Part shown: one piece after another, positions 25,654-33,764 of the stretch
How positions within the stretch are numbered: position 1 is the first letter of the stretch
How the letters are laid out: the number at the start of each line of letters is the position of its first letter
Assembly (NCBI GenBank): GCA_963792075.1
Contig: CAWBUW010000007.1
Coordinates: 1 to 64,000, forward strand
Origin: CAWBUW01 sp963792075
GTDB lineage: Bacteria; Chloroflexota; Anaerolineae; Anaerolineales; UBA4823
DNA: 64,000 nt
Direction of reading: 5' to 3'
Notes under the pieces: generated by a model
What the model was told of the DNA's origin: nothing
Seen by the model: only the letters and a program-made list of their open reading frames with translations
Database searches by the model: none
Translations under genes and position numbers: made by a program

Positions 25654-26159
25654 TGTTCCTGGATGGTGATCGAGATGATCTTGACTCCGGGAAATTCGGG
25701 GCGCATGGGATCGCGCGGTGGGATCGAAAGAAGCACATCCATGCCTTTGATCACCTGGCCGAAAACGCTGTGCTTGTTATCCAACCAGGGCGTGGGCACG
25801 TGGGTAATGAAGAACTGGGAGCCGTTGGTATTGGCGCCAGCGTTGGCCATGGAGAGCACACCCGGTTTATCGTGGCGCAGCGAGGGGTCGAACTCATCTT
25901 TGAACTGGTAACCGGGGCCGCCGCGCCCGCTGCCGGTTGGATCGCCGCCCTGGGCCATGAAATCCTTGATCACGCGGTGGAAAATCGTGCCTGAGTAAAA
26001 TCCCTGGCGGGCAAGGAAAACGAAATTGTTGACCGTGTTCGGTACTTTGTCAGCGTGTAGCTGGACCGTAATCTCGCCTTTATCGGTTTTGAATATCGCG
26101 GTATAAGTTTTCTTGGGATCAATCTCCATCGCAGGAGGTTTCGACCATTGACCAGACAT
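25650..26159 (-). CDS. Peptidyl-prolyl cis-trans isomerase, cyclophilin type
   Basis: 169 aa, single cyclophilin domain. Catalytic region FHRVIKDFMAQGGDPTGSG with the active Arg, then GVLSMANAGANTNGSQFFIT and the Trp/His-region PWLDNKHSVFGQV. No signal peptide, so cytoplasmic. Role: proline isomerisation in protein folding. ATGA overlap to the VTT gene indicates co-transcription. Confidence 0.95.
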   Translation of the reverse strand: MSGQWSKPPAMEIDPKKTYTAIFKTDKGEITVQLHADKVPNTVNNFVFLARQGFYSGTIFHRVIKDFMAQGGDPTGSGRGGPGYQFKDEFDPSLRHDKPGVLSMANAGANTNGSQFFITHVPTPWLDNKHSVFGQVIKGMDVLLSIPPRDPMRPEFPGVKIISITIQEQ

Positions 26160-26235
26160 GAGTTATTCCTTCTTTCTTTTATGGTTTTTTGTCTGCGGTG
26201 CAAGCAAAGCTCGTACCCCAAACATCTGTAAGAGG

Positions 26236-26883
26236 CTATTCTGATGATGTCACGCCCTCATCCAGCAGCGTACGGATGCGAGCGGTGACCATCTCCAGCG
26301 CCACTGCATTTTGCCCGCCTTCGGGGATGATCACATCCGCATAACGCTTGGATGGTTCGACAAATTCCAGGTGCATGGGGCGTACGGTGCTGAGGTACTG
26401 CTGCACCACCGAGGCGCTGGTGCGGCCGCGCTCGTTGATATCGCGCTGCAAGCGGCGGATGAAGCGAATATCCGCATCCGTATCCACGAAGATCTTGATG
26501 TCGAACAGGGCACGCAACGCCGCTTCGGCAAAGATGAGTATCCCTTCGACCAGCACGATCGGGCGAGGCTCAACGTGGATGGTGTGCGTGGTACGGGAGT
26601 GGGTCTTGAAGTCGTAGACCGGCACCTCGATCGGTTGGTAAGTCTTCAGCGCCTGGATGTGCGCCACAAGCAGCTCGGTTTCCAATGAGTTGGGGTGATC
26701 GAAGTTGACTGCGACCCGCTGGCTGTAAGGCAGCTCATTTAGATCACGATAATAAGCATCGTGCTGCAGCACCGCGATATGTTGAGAGCCAACCCGTTCG
26801 ACGATTTCGCTGGTCACGGTGGTCTTGCCACTGCCTGTGCCGCCGGCGATGCCGATGATGAGGGGGGGTGTACGAATAAGCAT
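26236..26883 (-). CDS. udk: Uridine kinase
   Basis: 215 aa. Phosphorylates uridine and cytidine in pyrimidine salvage. Seen: P-loop GIAGGTGSGKTTV, HDAYYRDL, NFDHPNSLE (substrate loop), VYDFKTHSR, and VEGILIFAEAALR (Walker-B-like). ATG 26883 is preferred over the further upstream in-frame codon at 26910 because a TATAAT (minus strand) lies six bases upstream, suggesting a leaderless message. No ribosome site is seen. Confidence 0.92.
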   Translation of the reverse strand: MLIRTPPLIIGIAGGTGSGKTTVTSEIVERVGSQHIAVLQHDAYYRDLNELPYSQRVAVNFDHPNSLETELLVAHIQALKTYQPIEVPVYDFKTHSRTTHTIHVEPRPIVLVEGILIFAEAALRALFDIKIFVDTDADIRFIRRLQRDINERGRTSASVVQQYLSTVRPMHLEFVEPSKRYADVIIPEGGQNAVALEMVTARIRTLLDEGVTSSE

Positions 26884-26910
26884 AATCGAATTATACTGGA
26901 TGGAGAACAA

Positions 26911-27084
26911 AAACGCCTACCCATTGAATTACCGTTTGCCTACCTGTCGTCGTCTCAGGCCGATGCGTTTGTGGACGCAGCCTGCGAAAAACTGATGCAG
27001 GTTTTCCAGCACGTGTGGCAGATCGGGGGTGGGCGTAGATGGGTGCGTGTCAGCTTTGGAGTTGGTGTGATTGGGATAGATCTG
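26911..27084. other. Intergenic, possible degenerate coding remnant
   Basis: On the plus strand, bases 26900-27000 read LPIELPFAYLSSSQADAFVD followed by AACEKLMQVFQHVW, which looks like a C-terminal helix of a real protein, but no start or family can be assigned. Nothing else is seen before the tRNA. Confidence 0.25.
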
Positions 27085-27157
27085 AGCCACCGAAGGGATT
27101 CGAACCCTTGACCTGGCGTTTACGAAACGTCTGCTCTACCAACTGAGCTACGGTGGC
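27085..27157 (-). tRNA. tRNA-Thr (anticodon CGU)
   Basis: Acceptor stem GCCACCG/CGGTGGC, D arm GCTC-AGTTGGTA-GAGC, T arm AAGGG-TTCGAAT-CCCTT, and anticodon loop TTCGTAA with CGT at 27124-27122. The anticodon stem has one A-C mismatch. The CCA end is not encoded. Reads the ACG codon. Confidence 0.92.
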
Positions 27158-27183
27158 GTGGCATTATCGCTTGCCGAAGCGTG

Positions 27184-27212
27184 ATTATACAGGTTAATCA
27201 ACGAAATGACAA
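27184..27212 (-). promoter_or_regulatory. Promoter of tRNA-Thr
   Basis: Minus-strand TTGTCA (27212-27207), 17-base spacer, TATAAT (27189-27184), 27 bases before the tRNA 5' end. Confidence 0.7.
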
Positions 27213-27260
27213 GATAATTTGGGCGCAATCACTGGGGTACTCCACCTTAAAGGATAGAGT

Positions 27261-28514
27261 ATGGGGCTAAAAATTGCAATGCTGTCTTACCATACCTGCC
27301 CCCTGGCAACATTGGGCGGCAAAGATACCGGGGGAATGAACGTATACGTGCGCGAGGTCACCCGCAAACTGGGGGAGATGGGGGTCCACGTGGATGTTTT
27401 CACCCGCTCGCAGGATGAGCACGTACCCCACGTTTTGCACGACCTGGGTTACGGGAACCGGGTGGTGCACATCCCTGCTGGCCCCGAGGTCCCATTGGCC
27501 AAACACGACCTGGCCGGTTACCTGGATGAGTTCGTGGCAGGGATCGAGGCATTTGCCCAGAGCAAGGAAATCCACTACGACCTGATCCACAGCCATTACT
27601 GGATGTCGGGAATGGCTGGCCTGCGCTTGAAGGAGACCTGGCAGGTGCCACTGGTGCACATGTTCCACACTTTAGGTGTGATGAAGAACCGCGTCGCGCA
27701 GTCACCGCGTGAGGTCGAAGGGGAATACCGCATTGAAGGCGAGCGCAAGGTATTGGCCGGAGCCGACCGCATCATTGCTGCCACACCCGCTGAACAGTCA
27801 CAGCTCCTGTTCTTGTACCAGGCAGATGGCCAACGCATCACCGTGATCCCGCCAGGTGTGGACGTAGTCAGGTTCTACCCTATTCCGAAAGACGAAGCGC
27901 GGGAGTATATTGGTGTGCCGCCCTGCGGGCGCATGCTCTTGTTCGTGGGACGCATTGAGCCTTTGAAAGGCGTAGGTGTGCTCTTGCAGGCGCTTGCCAA
28001 GATGAACGAACAGTGCATCTTGAAAGATTACCCCTGCTGCGTGGTGATCATTGGCGGGGACCCGGATGGAGAAGGGGATGCAAACGAGGAAATGCAGCGC
28101 ATCCAGGCGCTGCGCCAGCAGTTTGGGCTGCAAGAGCTGGTGACCTTCCTGGGCAAGCGTAGCCAGGATTCACTGCCATATTATTATTCTGCCGCTGAGG
28201 CAGTGGTGGTGCCTTCGTATTACGAATCGTTTGGCATGGTGGCGCTGGAGGCGATGGCGTGCGGCACGCCAGTGGTTGCCTCACAGGTGGGTGGCCTGGC
28301 CTACCTGGTGCAGGATGGCAAGACCGGTTTTACGATCCCGGTGGATGATCCGGAAGCCCTGGCCGAGAGGCTGACCCGGCTGTTGAGCGAGCCGGAGTTG
28401 CGTGACCACATGGGTGAGCAAGCCGCGGTGGAGGCCCAGGCTTATGCCTGGGACCATATTGCCAGCCGCCTGTTAGAAGTCTACCAACAACTCACTGGTA
28501 GGGAGGATGGTTAG
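27261..28514 (+). CDS. GT4 glycosyltransferase, MshA/sucrose-synthase-like
   Basis: 417 aa, GT-B fold retaining glycosyltransferase. The N-terminal domain has GGKDTGGMNVYVREVTRKLG (donor phosphate loop) and HSHYWMSGMAG. The C-terminal domain has LFVGRIEPLKGV and PSYYESFGMVALEAMACGTP with the E-x7-E motif. Known: the closest families are MshA (GlcNAc-inositol-phosphate) and sucrose-phosphate synthase; the acceptor here is not identifiable. An AAAGGA ribosome site precedes the ATG. A decayed zinc-ribbon gene follows 2 bases after the stop. Confidence 0.9.
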   Translation: MGLKIAMLSYHTCPLATLGGKDTGGMNVYVREVTRKLGEMGVHVDVFTRSQDEHVPHVLHDLGYGNRVVHIPAGPEVPLAKHDLAGYLDEFVAGIEAFAQSKEIHYDLIHSHYWMSGMAGLRLKETWQVPLVHMFHTLGVMKNRVAQSPREVEGEYRIEGERKVLAGADRIIAATPAEQSQLLFLYQADGQRITVIPPGVDVVRFYPIPKDEAREYIGVPPCGRMLLFVGRIEPLKGVGVLLQALAKMNEQCILKDYPCCVVIIGGDPDGEGDANEEMQRIQALRQQFGLQELVTFLGKRSQDSLPYYYSAAEAVVVPSYYESFGMVALEAMACGTPVVASQVGGLAYLVQDGKTGFTIPVDDPEALAERLTRLLSEPELRDHMGEQAAVEAQAYAWDHIASRLLEVYQQLTGREDG

Positions 28515-28516
28515 CG

Positions 28517-28707
28517 ATGCAGTGTGCAACTTGTGGCCGCTTGAATCCAGCGTAAGCGCGCTTTTGCGTGGGTGCGGGCAGATGTTGGTGCAGGGGCGCG
28601 TGTGCCCTGCCTGCCATGCGCTGCTGCCTACAGACGCGGATTACTGCTTTCACTGCGGCAGCTTTGATGTTAGGGATAGGCAGGCTGTCCAAAAAGAAAA
28701 AAATTAA
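28517..28707 (+). pseudogene. Zinc-ribbon protein, disrupted by a stop and a frameshift
   Basis: ATG 28517 reads MQCATCGRLNPA then TAA. Continuing past it the frame gives ARFCVG, and after one missing base CGQMLVQGRVCPACHALLPT and DADYCFHCGSF. Together these form a double zinc ribbon of CxxC pairs. The defects are one in-frame stop and one single-base deletion near 28573. It lies directly behind the GT4 gene. Either a decayed small gene or two sequence errors. Confidence 0.6.
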
Positions 28708-28714
28708 TACACAC

Positions 28715-29287
28715 CTATTCCCTGTCGGGCCGCCGCGCCACAAGGCTGGCGACCGGGCGGCGGTGCCCGCTTTCGGTGATCCATTCCTGGCGATAGCTGA
28801 TCGTCTCCAGGTCTGGAAAGGCCTGGCGCAGCTCACCAGGCTTCAGCAGGTAGAGCGGGTCGATCTCCGGGTGAATGGAAAGCATCTCAATCGAGAGGGT
28901 CTCAAACACCAGGATGCCGCCGGGTTTCAGGGCGCTGGAATAACTGGGCCACAGGCTGCGCTCCAGGTAGTAAAAATTGACGATCAGTTCAAAGGTGTTT
29001 TCTGGGAAGTAGAAGTGGCTGAGATCTGCCTGGACGGCTGCCAGACCGGGCAGGCGCTGGCGCGCGGCGCGCAAGGCGACCTCGGAAATATCCACGCCAA
29101 TCACACGCAGGCCGCGGGCGAGCAGGAAGGCGGCGTTACCTCCCAGGCCCATGGCCGCATCCAGCGCCAGGCCGTGGTGAGGCAAGAAGAGCGCGCTTTG
29201 CACCAGGAAGCCGCGCGGCCGCTCAAAGGAAGCACACTCCTCCTGGGTATAACGAGAGTTCCAGCGTTGGCGATCTGAGATGGACAT
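28715..29287 (-). CDS. Class I SAM-dependent methyltransferase
   Basis: 190 aa. SAM-binding motif I ALDAAMGLGGNAAFLLARG, the acidic ribose loop VIGVDISEVAL, motif II-like LAAVQADLSHFYF and the post-motif LKPGGILVFETL. The N-terminus WNSRYTQEE resembles the TehB/thiopurine-type small-molecule methyltransferases. Substrate unknown. It starts 8 bases after the multi-domain c-di-GMP gene on the same strand. Confidence 0.88.
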   Translation of the reverse strand: MSISDRQRWNSRYTQEECASFERPRGFLVQSALFLPHHGLALDAAMGLGGNAAFLLARGLRVIGVDISEVALRAARQRLPGLAAVQADLSHFYFPENTFELIVNFYYLERSLWPSYSSALKPGGILVFETLSIEMLSIHPEIDPLYLLKPGELRQAFPDLETISYRQEWITESGHRRPVASLVARRPDRE

Positions 29288-29295
29288 GGCAAAAC

Positions 29296-32200
29296 TCAGA
29301 TTACGATGCCGGCGTTTTCCACCGGGTCGGCTTCCGTCTTTTTTACCAGAGCCGTGAGGTATTTTTCCGCCATGTCCACTGACATCGAGCGCGAGAGCAG
29401 GTAACCCTGGACATAATTACAGCCCATCAGACGCATCCGCTGGAGCTGCTCCTGTGTCTCCACCCCCTCCGCGATGGTTTCCATCTTCAAGTTGTTGGCC
29501 AGCCGGACGATGGTCTTGGCAATTTCCATACCGTTGGTGCGCTCCTGAGAACCGCTGATGAAAGAGCGATCAATTTTGATCGCATTCAACGGGAGACGGT
29601 GCAGGTAGACCAGCGAAGAATAGCCTGTGCCAAAGTCATCGATGTCCACCGAGACGCCCATGCCACGCAGGAAATTCAATGCTTCGATGGCGCTCTCGGC
29701 ATTCTCCATGATCACCGACTCGGTGATTTCCAGGCGCAGGGTGTGCGGATCCAGGCCTGAATTCGCCAGGGCCTCAGTGACCTGGGCGACCAGGTCTGAC
29801 TGGGAAAATTGTTTACTCGACAGGTTAACACTGATGTGCATATGCCGCAAGCGGGGGAACTGGTCATGCCAAGTTTTCATCTGGAGGCAGGCTTCGTTCA
29901 ATACCCAGTTGCCCAGGGGGAGGATCAACCCGGTCTCTTCAGCAAATGAAATGAATTCGATGGGCAGGACAACGCCACGCCGAGGGTGTCGCCAGCGCAC
30001 CAGGGCTTCGAAGCCGTGGATCTGTCCGTTGTGCAGGCTGGCAATTGGCTCGAAATACAGCATCATATCCTTGCGTTCAATCGCCTGGCGCAGGTCTTTA
30101 GCCAATTCCAGGTGTGCCAGGACGTCCGCGCGCATGGTATTGCTGAACACGGCGTAACGACCGCGTCCGAGCGCCTTGGCGCGGTGCAAAGCGACATCTG
30201 CGTCGCGCAGGATTTCTTCCGGATGGTCATAGCTGGAAGAGCTGACCACGATTCCGATGCTGGTGGTGATGACGATCTCCTGGCCTTCGATGAGGAAGGG
30301 GAGCGAGATCTCTTCGAGCAGCCGGTCAGATACCTGACTGATGTTGCTGACGGACTCGAGGTCCTCGAGCAGGATGGCAAATTCGTCACCGCCGATGCGA
30401 GCGATAGTGTCTGCGGTGCGCAGGCATATTTCCAGCCGTGTGGAAGCCTTGATTAGCAAGCTGTCGCCAAAATCGTGGCCCAGGCTGTCGTTGATCAAGG
30501 CGAAACGGTCGAAATCCAGTAAGAGTACGGCGAAGAAAGCATCCGGGCGGCGGCGGGCGCGTTCGATGGCGCGAACTCGTACGATCGAGAAACAGGGCTC
30601 GATTGGGTAGTTGAGTCAGCGAGTCGTGCAAGGCATTGTGGATAAGCTGGTCTTCGGCGCGCTTGCGTTCGGAGATATCCGTGGATACACCGAGCACCTG
30701 GATTTCAGCGCTGCCGGGGTACATCAGCGGGCGCTTGGCGGTCTGGCACCAGTGTACCTGGCCGGTGTAGTCAGTGATCAATTCCTCGGGAATGAACTTT
30801 TCCTGCAAGGACTGTATGACTTCGTTATCATCTTGCCGGAAAGCTTCAACCTCATTGGGATTGGAGAGGAAGTCGGCGTCTGTCTTTCCGATCAGCTCTT
30901 CCACAGTGGTGCCAAACACCTCGGCAATGGCCTGGTTGGCGAGTGTGTAACGTCCTTGCTGATCTTTGGCGAAGATGAGATTGGGGGAAGAATCGATCAC
31001 CTGGCGCAAATAGGTGCGCTGCTGCTGCACCTGTTCCTCAGCCCGTTTGCGCTCGATGGCCATAGCAGCCTGCGAGGAGACAAAACTGAGCACTTCGAGG
31101 TCGTGCTGCGTGTAGCGATAGGAGGTATCGTAGATCTGCACTACCAGAGCACCAATCGTTTTTTGCTCGGCGGTACGCAGGGGTACGCCCATCCAATCCA
31201 CGGAAGGTGCGCCGATGGACTCGATTTCGCCAGATTGCTCCATCGCCTCGAATTTTTCTGGCGTCACCAGCAAAGGTTTACCACTGCGGATGACCAGCGC
31301 AGTCAGGCTGCGATCGAGCGGGACCGGCCCTGGAGGTGCATCATATTGGTCTACGAAGTAAGGGAAAGTGAGATTAGTTGTATTTTCGTCGTAAAGAGCG
31401 AGGTAGAAGTTTAACGCAGGCATCATATTACCGATAATCTGATGTACCGTGTGCATCAGCTCCGCCAGATCACGTGAGGCGTTCGCGGCCTGGGAAATCT
31501 CGTACAATGCCTGTTTGTTCATCTCAGACTGCTTGCGCTCGGTGACGTCTTCCATGATGCAGTCGAAATAAGCCGGTTCACCAGAATCATCGCGCCCGAC
31601 GCTTGCCGTAATCGACCCCCACAGGCTGGAACCATCGAAGCATTTCAGCTCCATGTCTACAGCAGACAGACGGCCTTGCGCCAGCAGATTCTTGGAAAAA
31701 GCCTCTCTGACCTGGGCATCCAGGTATATGTCCGCAGTAGATCGTTTGAGAAGCTCGTCCTCGGTTGGAAATCCCAGCATGGACAAAAAAGAGGGATTAG
31801 CCATGAGAAAATTCCCTGCGCCGCCCGGTGTGGTGCGGTACACGCCAACGGGGATATTATCGACCAGGGTCTTGTATCTCGCTTCGCTCTCGAAGAGCAG
31901 ATTGCTGACATGGCGGCGCTCGCGGCGGACCTGGGACTCGCTCATTTCTCGCTGGATCGCCGGGATCAAGCGGCCGAGGTTATCTTTCTTGATATAATCC
32001 TGCGCTCCGGCTTTCATCGCCTCTACGGCGATATCTTCACCCACCGCGCCAGAGATCAGGATGAAGGGCAAATCCAGGCCAGTGGCACGTACTAGATTCA
32101 GCGCGTGCAAGCCATCGAAACCAGGGAGGTTGTAATCGGAGATGACGATATCCCAGTTCTCATGATCGAGGGCTTTTTGTAAGTCTTGGGCGTTGTAGAC

Positions 32201-32305
32201 CCGGTACATCGTGAGGTCGAAACCTTCACGGCGCAACTCGCGTTGAAGCAAGAAGGCATCCGCTTCGGAGTCTTCGACGAGCAGGACACGTAAAGGGATA
32301 GTCAT
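29296..32305 (-). pseudogene. Response regulator-PAS-GAF-PAS-GGDEF-EAL protein with one frameshift
   Basis: Two overlapping frames give one long c-di-GMP protein of about 1000 residues. In order: receiver domain (VLLVEDSEADAF, phospho-acceptor in VISDYNLPGFDG), PAS at about 130-260, GAF at about 270-430, PAS at about 435-555, GGDEF (RIGGDEFAILLE, active-site form) and EAL (HGFEALVRWRHP, active form). The reading frame shifts by a single base near 30560, inside the first GGDEF helix (LTQLPNRALFLDR on one side, VRAIERARRRPDAFFAV on the other). Diguanylate cyclase and phosphodiesterase activities are expected if intact. The length surplus of one base suggests insertion or sequence error. Confidence 0.85.
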
Positions 32306-32400
32306 AGAATTCTAAAAGTTTCCGCCACTAGTTATTGATACTATTCTAACTTAAAATCGGTAAGGGTGCATGCTAGATTGGCCCACACTTTTCTTAAAGT

Positions 32401-32455
32401 AGGGAATTGGGGTAAGTGTGGGAAGCAAAGCTTCCCATACTTACCCCAATTCCCT
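32401..32455. repeat. 26-bp inverted repeat, triloop AAA
   Basis: Arms 32401-32426 and 32430-32455 with one G-T wobble, apex GGAAGC-AAA-GCTTCC. It lies in the leader of the Crp-family gene. Confidence 0.9.
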
Positions 32456-32489
32456 CTCCACTTTTTTGAATTTGAGATAGGATTAACTG

Positions 32490-33239
32490 ATGAGCGAAAA
32501 ACGTAAAACCCCTTTAGAGCCGGAAGAGATCACAGTAGAAATGTGTTCATCCGGCCTTCGTTTGCAAATCCTGGGGCAGGTGCCTTTTTTCGGCGGCCTG
32601 AAGCCGGGAGAGCTGCAAGAGATCAACCGGCTATTTCGCGAGCAGGGCTTTGAACCGGGCGAAACGATTTATTTCGAGGGCGACCCGGCCCAACGTCTGT
32701 ATGTAGTAGCTGCCGGGCAGGTCAAGCTGATGCGCCATACCAGCACGGGGAAAGATGTGCTGCTCGATCTGCTCAACCCGGGCGAATTCTTCGGCAGTCT
32801 TTTGCCGCTGGCGCAGGAGACCTATCCAGAGACGGCGCAGGCCCATACCACCACTTGTACGCTCAATATCAGTAAAACCGAATTCCGCTCAATCCTCGCC
32901 AGCCGGCCAGCGGTAACCATGCACGTCTTAGAGCTGGTCACAGAGCGACTGCAGGCCGCGCAAGAGATGGTGCGCCAGCTCAGCGCACACCCGGTCGAAT
33001 ACCGCATTGCCTTCACCCTGTTGAAGCTGGCGGACAAATTTGGCTCTGCTCAGCCTGTGGGGCTGCTGATCCAGACGCCGCTCTCACGGGAAGATCTGGG
33101 TGAGCTGACGGGCACTACGACTAAATCGGCCAGCCGGGTGATCAGCCAGTTCCAAAAGAACGGCCTGATCCACACTGGCCGCCAGTGGATCGCAATTACC
33201 GACCGTGCGGGTCTGGAGGCTTTGCTGTCCGAGAATTGA
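32490..33239 (+). CDS. Crp/Fnr-family transcriptional regulator
   Basis: 249 aa. N-terminal cyclic-nucleotide-binding fold (FEPGETIYFEGDPAQRLYVV, LDLLNPGEFFGSLLPL), long dimer helix, and C-terminal winged helix with recognition sequence TKSASRVISQFQKNGLIHT. No Cys cluster typical of FNR is seen near the N-terminus. Ligand unknown. It precedes the heavy-metal transport genes on the same strand, separated by about 310 bases with three palindromes, so regulation of those genes is possible but unproven. Confidence 0.9.
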   Translation: MSEKRKTPLEPEEITVEMCSSGLRLQILGQVPFFGGLKPGELQEINRLFREQGFEPGETIYFEGDPAQRLYVVAAGQVKLMRHTSTGKDVLLDLLNPGEFFGSLLPLAQETYPETAQAHTTTCTLNISKTEFRSILASRPAVTMHVLELVTERLQAAQEMVRQLSAHPVEYRIAFTLLKLADKFGSAQPVGLLIQTPLSREDLGELTGTTTKSASRVISQFQKNGLIHTGRQWIAITDRAGLEALLSEN

Positions 33240-33245
33240 ATATTG

Positions 33246-33284
33246 TTAATCGTGTGGGGTGGCGTAGCCGTCCCACACGATTAA
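33246..33284. repeat. 18-bp inverted repeat, triloop GTA
   Basis: Arms 33246-33263 and 33267-33284 pair along their full length, with two G-T wobbles and apex GGC-GTA-GCC. Directly after the Crp-family stop. Confidence 0.8.
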
Positions 33285-33306
33285 ACTAATTTCCAATCCG
33301 AAAGAG

Positions 33307-33358
33307 AAAGGGTAGGGTGATTTGTGTGGGTAAATCCACACAAATCACCCTACCCTTT
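33307..33358. repeat. 23-bp perfect inverted repeat
   Basis: Arms 33307-33329 and 33336-33358, six-base loop, followed by a short T run (TTTT), so a terminator role for the Crp gene is possible. Confidence 0.85.
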
Positions 33359-33420
33359 TGCGGTTAATTGATCTGGATCATGGAAGTTCACTCCGTAAAC
33401 AGGTATCCTTAGAGTATCAA

Positions 33421-33453
33421 GGGCATGATAAGCGCGCAGCGCTCATCATGCCC
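33421..33453. repeat. 15-bp inverted repeat, triloop GCA
   Basis: GGGCATGATAAGCGC (33421-33435) and GCGCTCATCATGCCC (33439-33453), one mismatch, apex GCGC-GCA-GCGC. In the leader region of the HMA gene. Confidence 0.8.
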
Positions 33454-33551
33454 AAATCCCTAAAATCGACCCGAAAAATATCGATTGGGGGACAAGCCCC
33501 CAACCCCCTGATTTTCGGATAGGTACTGAATACCTGAAGGAGTGAAAAAAC

Positions 33552-33764
33552 ATGAAAACCATTTTACGCAGCCAGGAACTATCTTGCCCATCGTGCGTGG
33601 CGAAGATCGAGAAGGCTTTGAAGGCCGTGGACGGTGTGGAGAAAGCCACTGTGCATTTCAACACCGGCCGGATCGAGGTCGAACACACCTCCCAGGTCCA
33701 GCCGCTGAAGCTGGTGGAAGCAGTGAGGAGCGTGGGCTATGAATCCAAAGTCTCCGGATTTTAA
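33552..33764 (+). CDS. Heavy-metal-associated (HMA) domain protein
   Basis: 70 aa, one ferredoxin-like HMA domain with the metal-binding motif LSCPSCVAKIEKAL (CxxC). Known: such domains bind and hand over soft metals to P1B ATPases. The stop lies 26 bases inside the following ATPase gene, which itself lacks an N-terminal HMA domain; so this is the ATPase's metal-binding domain on a separate polypeptide. AAGGAG ribosome site upstream. Confidence 0.92.
   Translation: MKTILRSQELSCPSCVAKIEKALKAVDGVEKATVHFNTGRIEVEHTSQVQPLKLVEAVRSVGYESKVSGF

Larger units (their letters stand above)
33240..33551. other. Palindrome-rich spacer before the heavy-metal genes
   Basis: Holds three inverted repeats (listed separately), a GGGGG...CCCCC mini-stem near 33486-33506, and an AAGGAG ribosome site (about 33537-33542). 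No gene seen. Confidence 0.6.

Noticed and set aside
28568..29278. Plus-strand frame opposite the methyltransferase
   Set aside because: Shadow of the methyltransferase, no recognisable domain.
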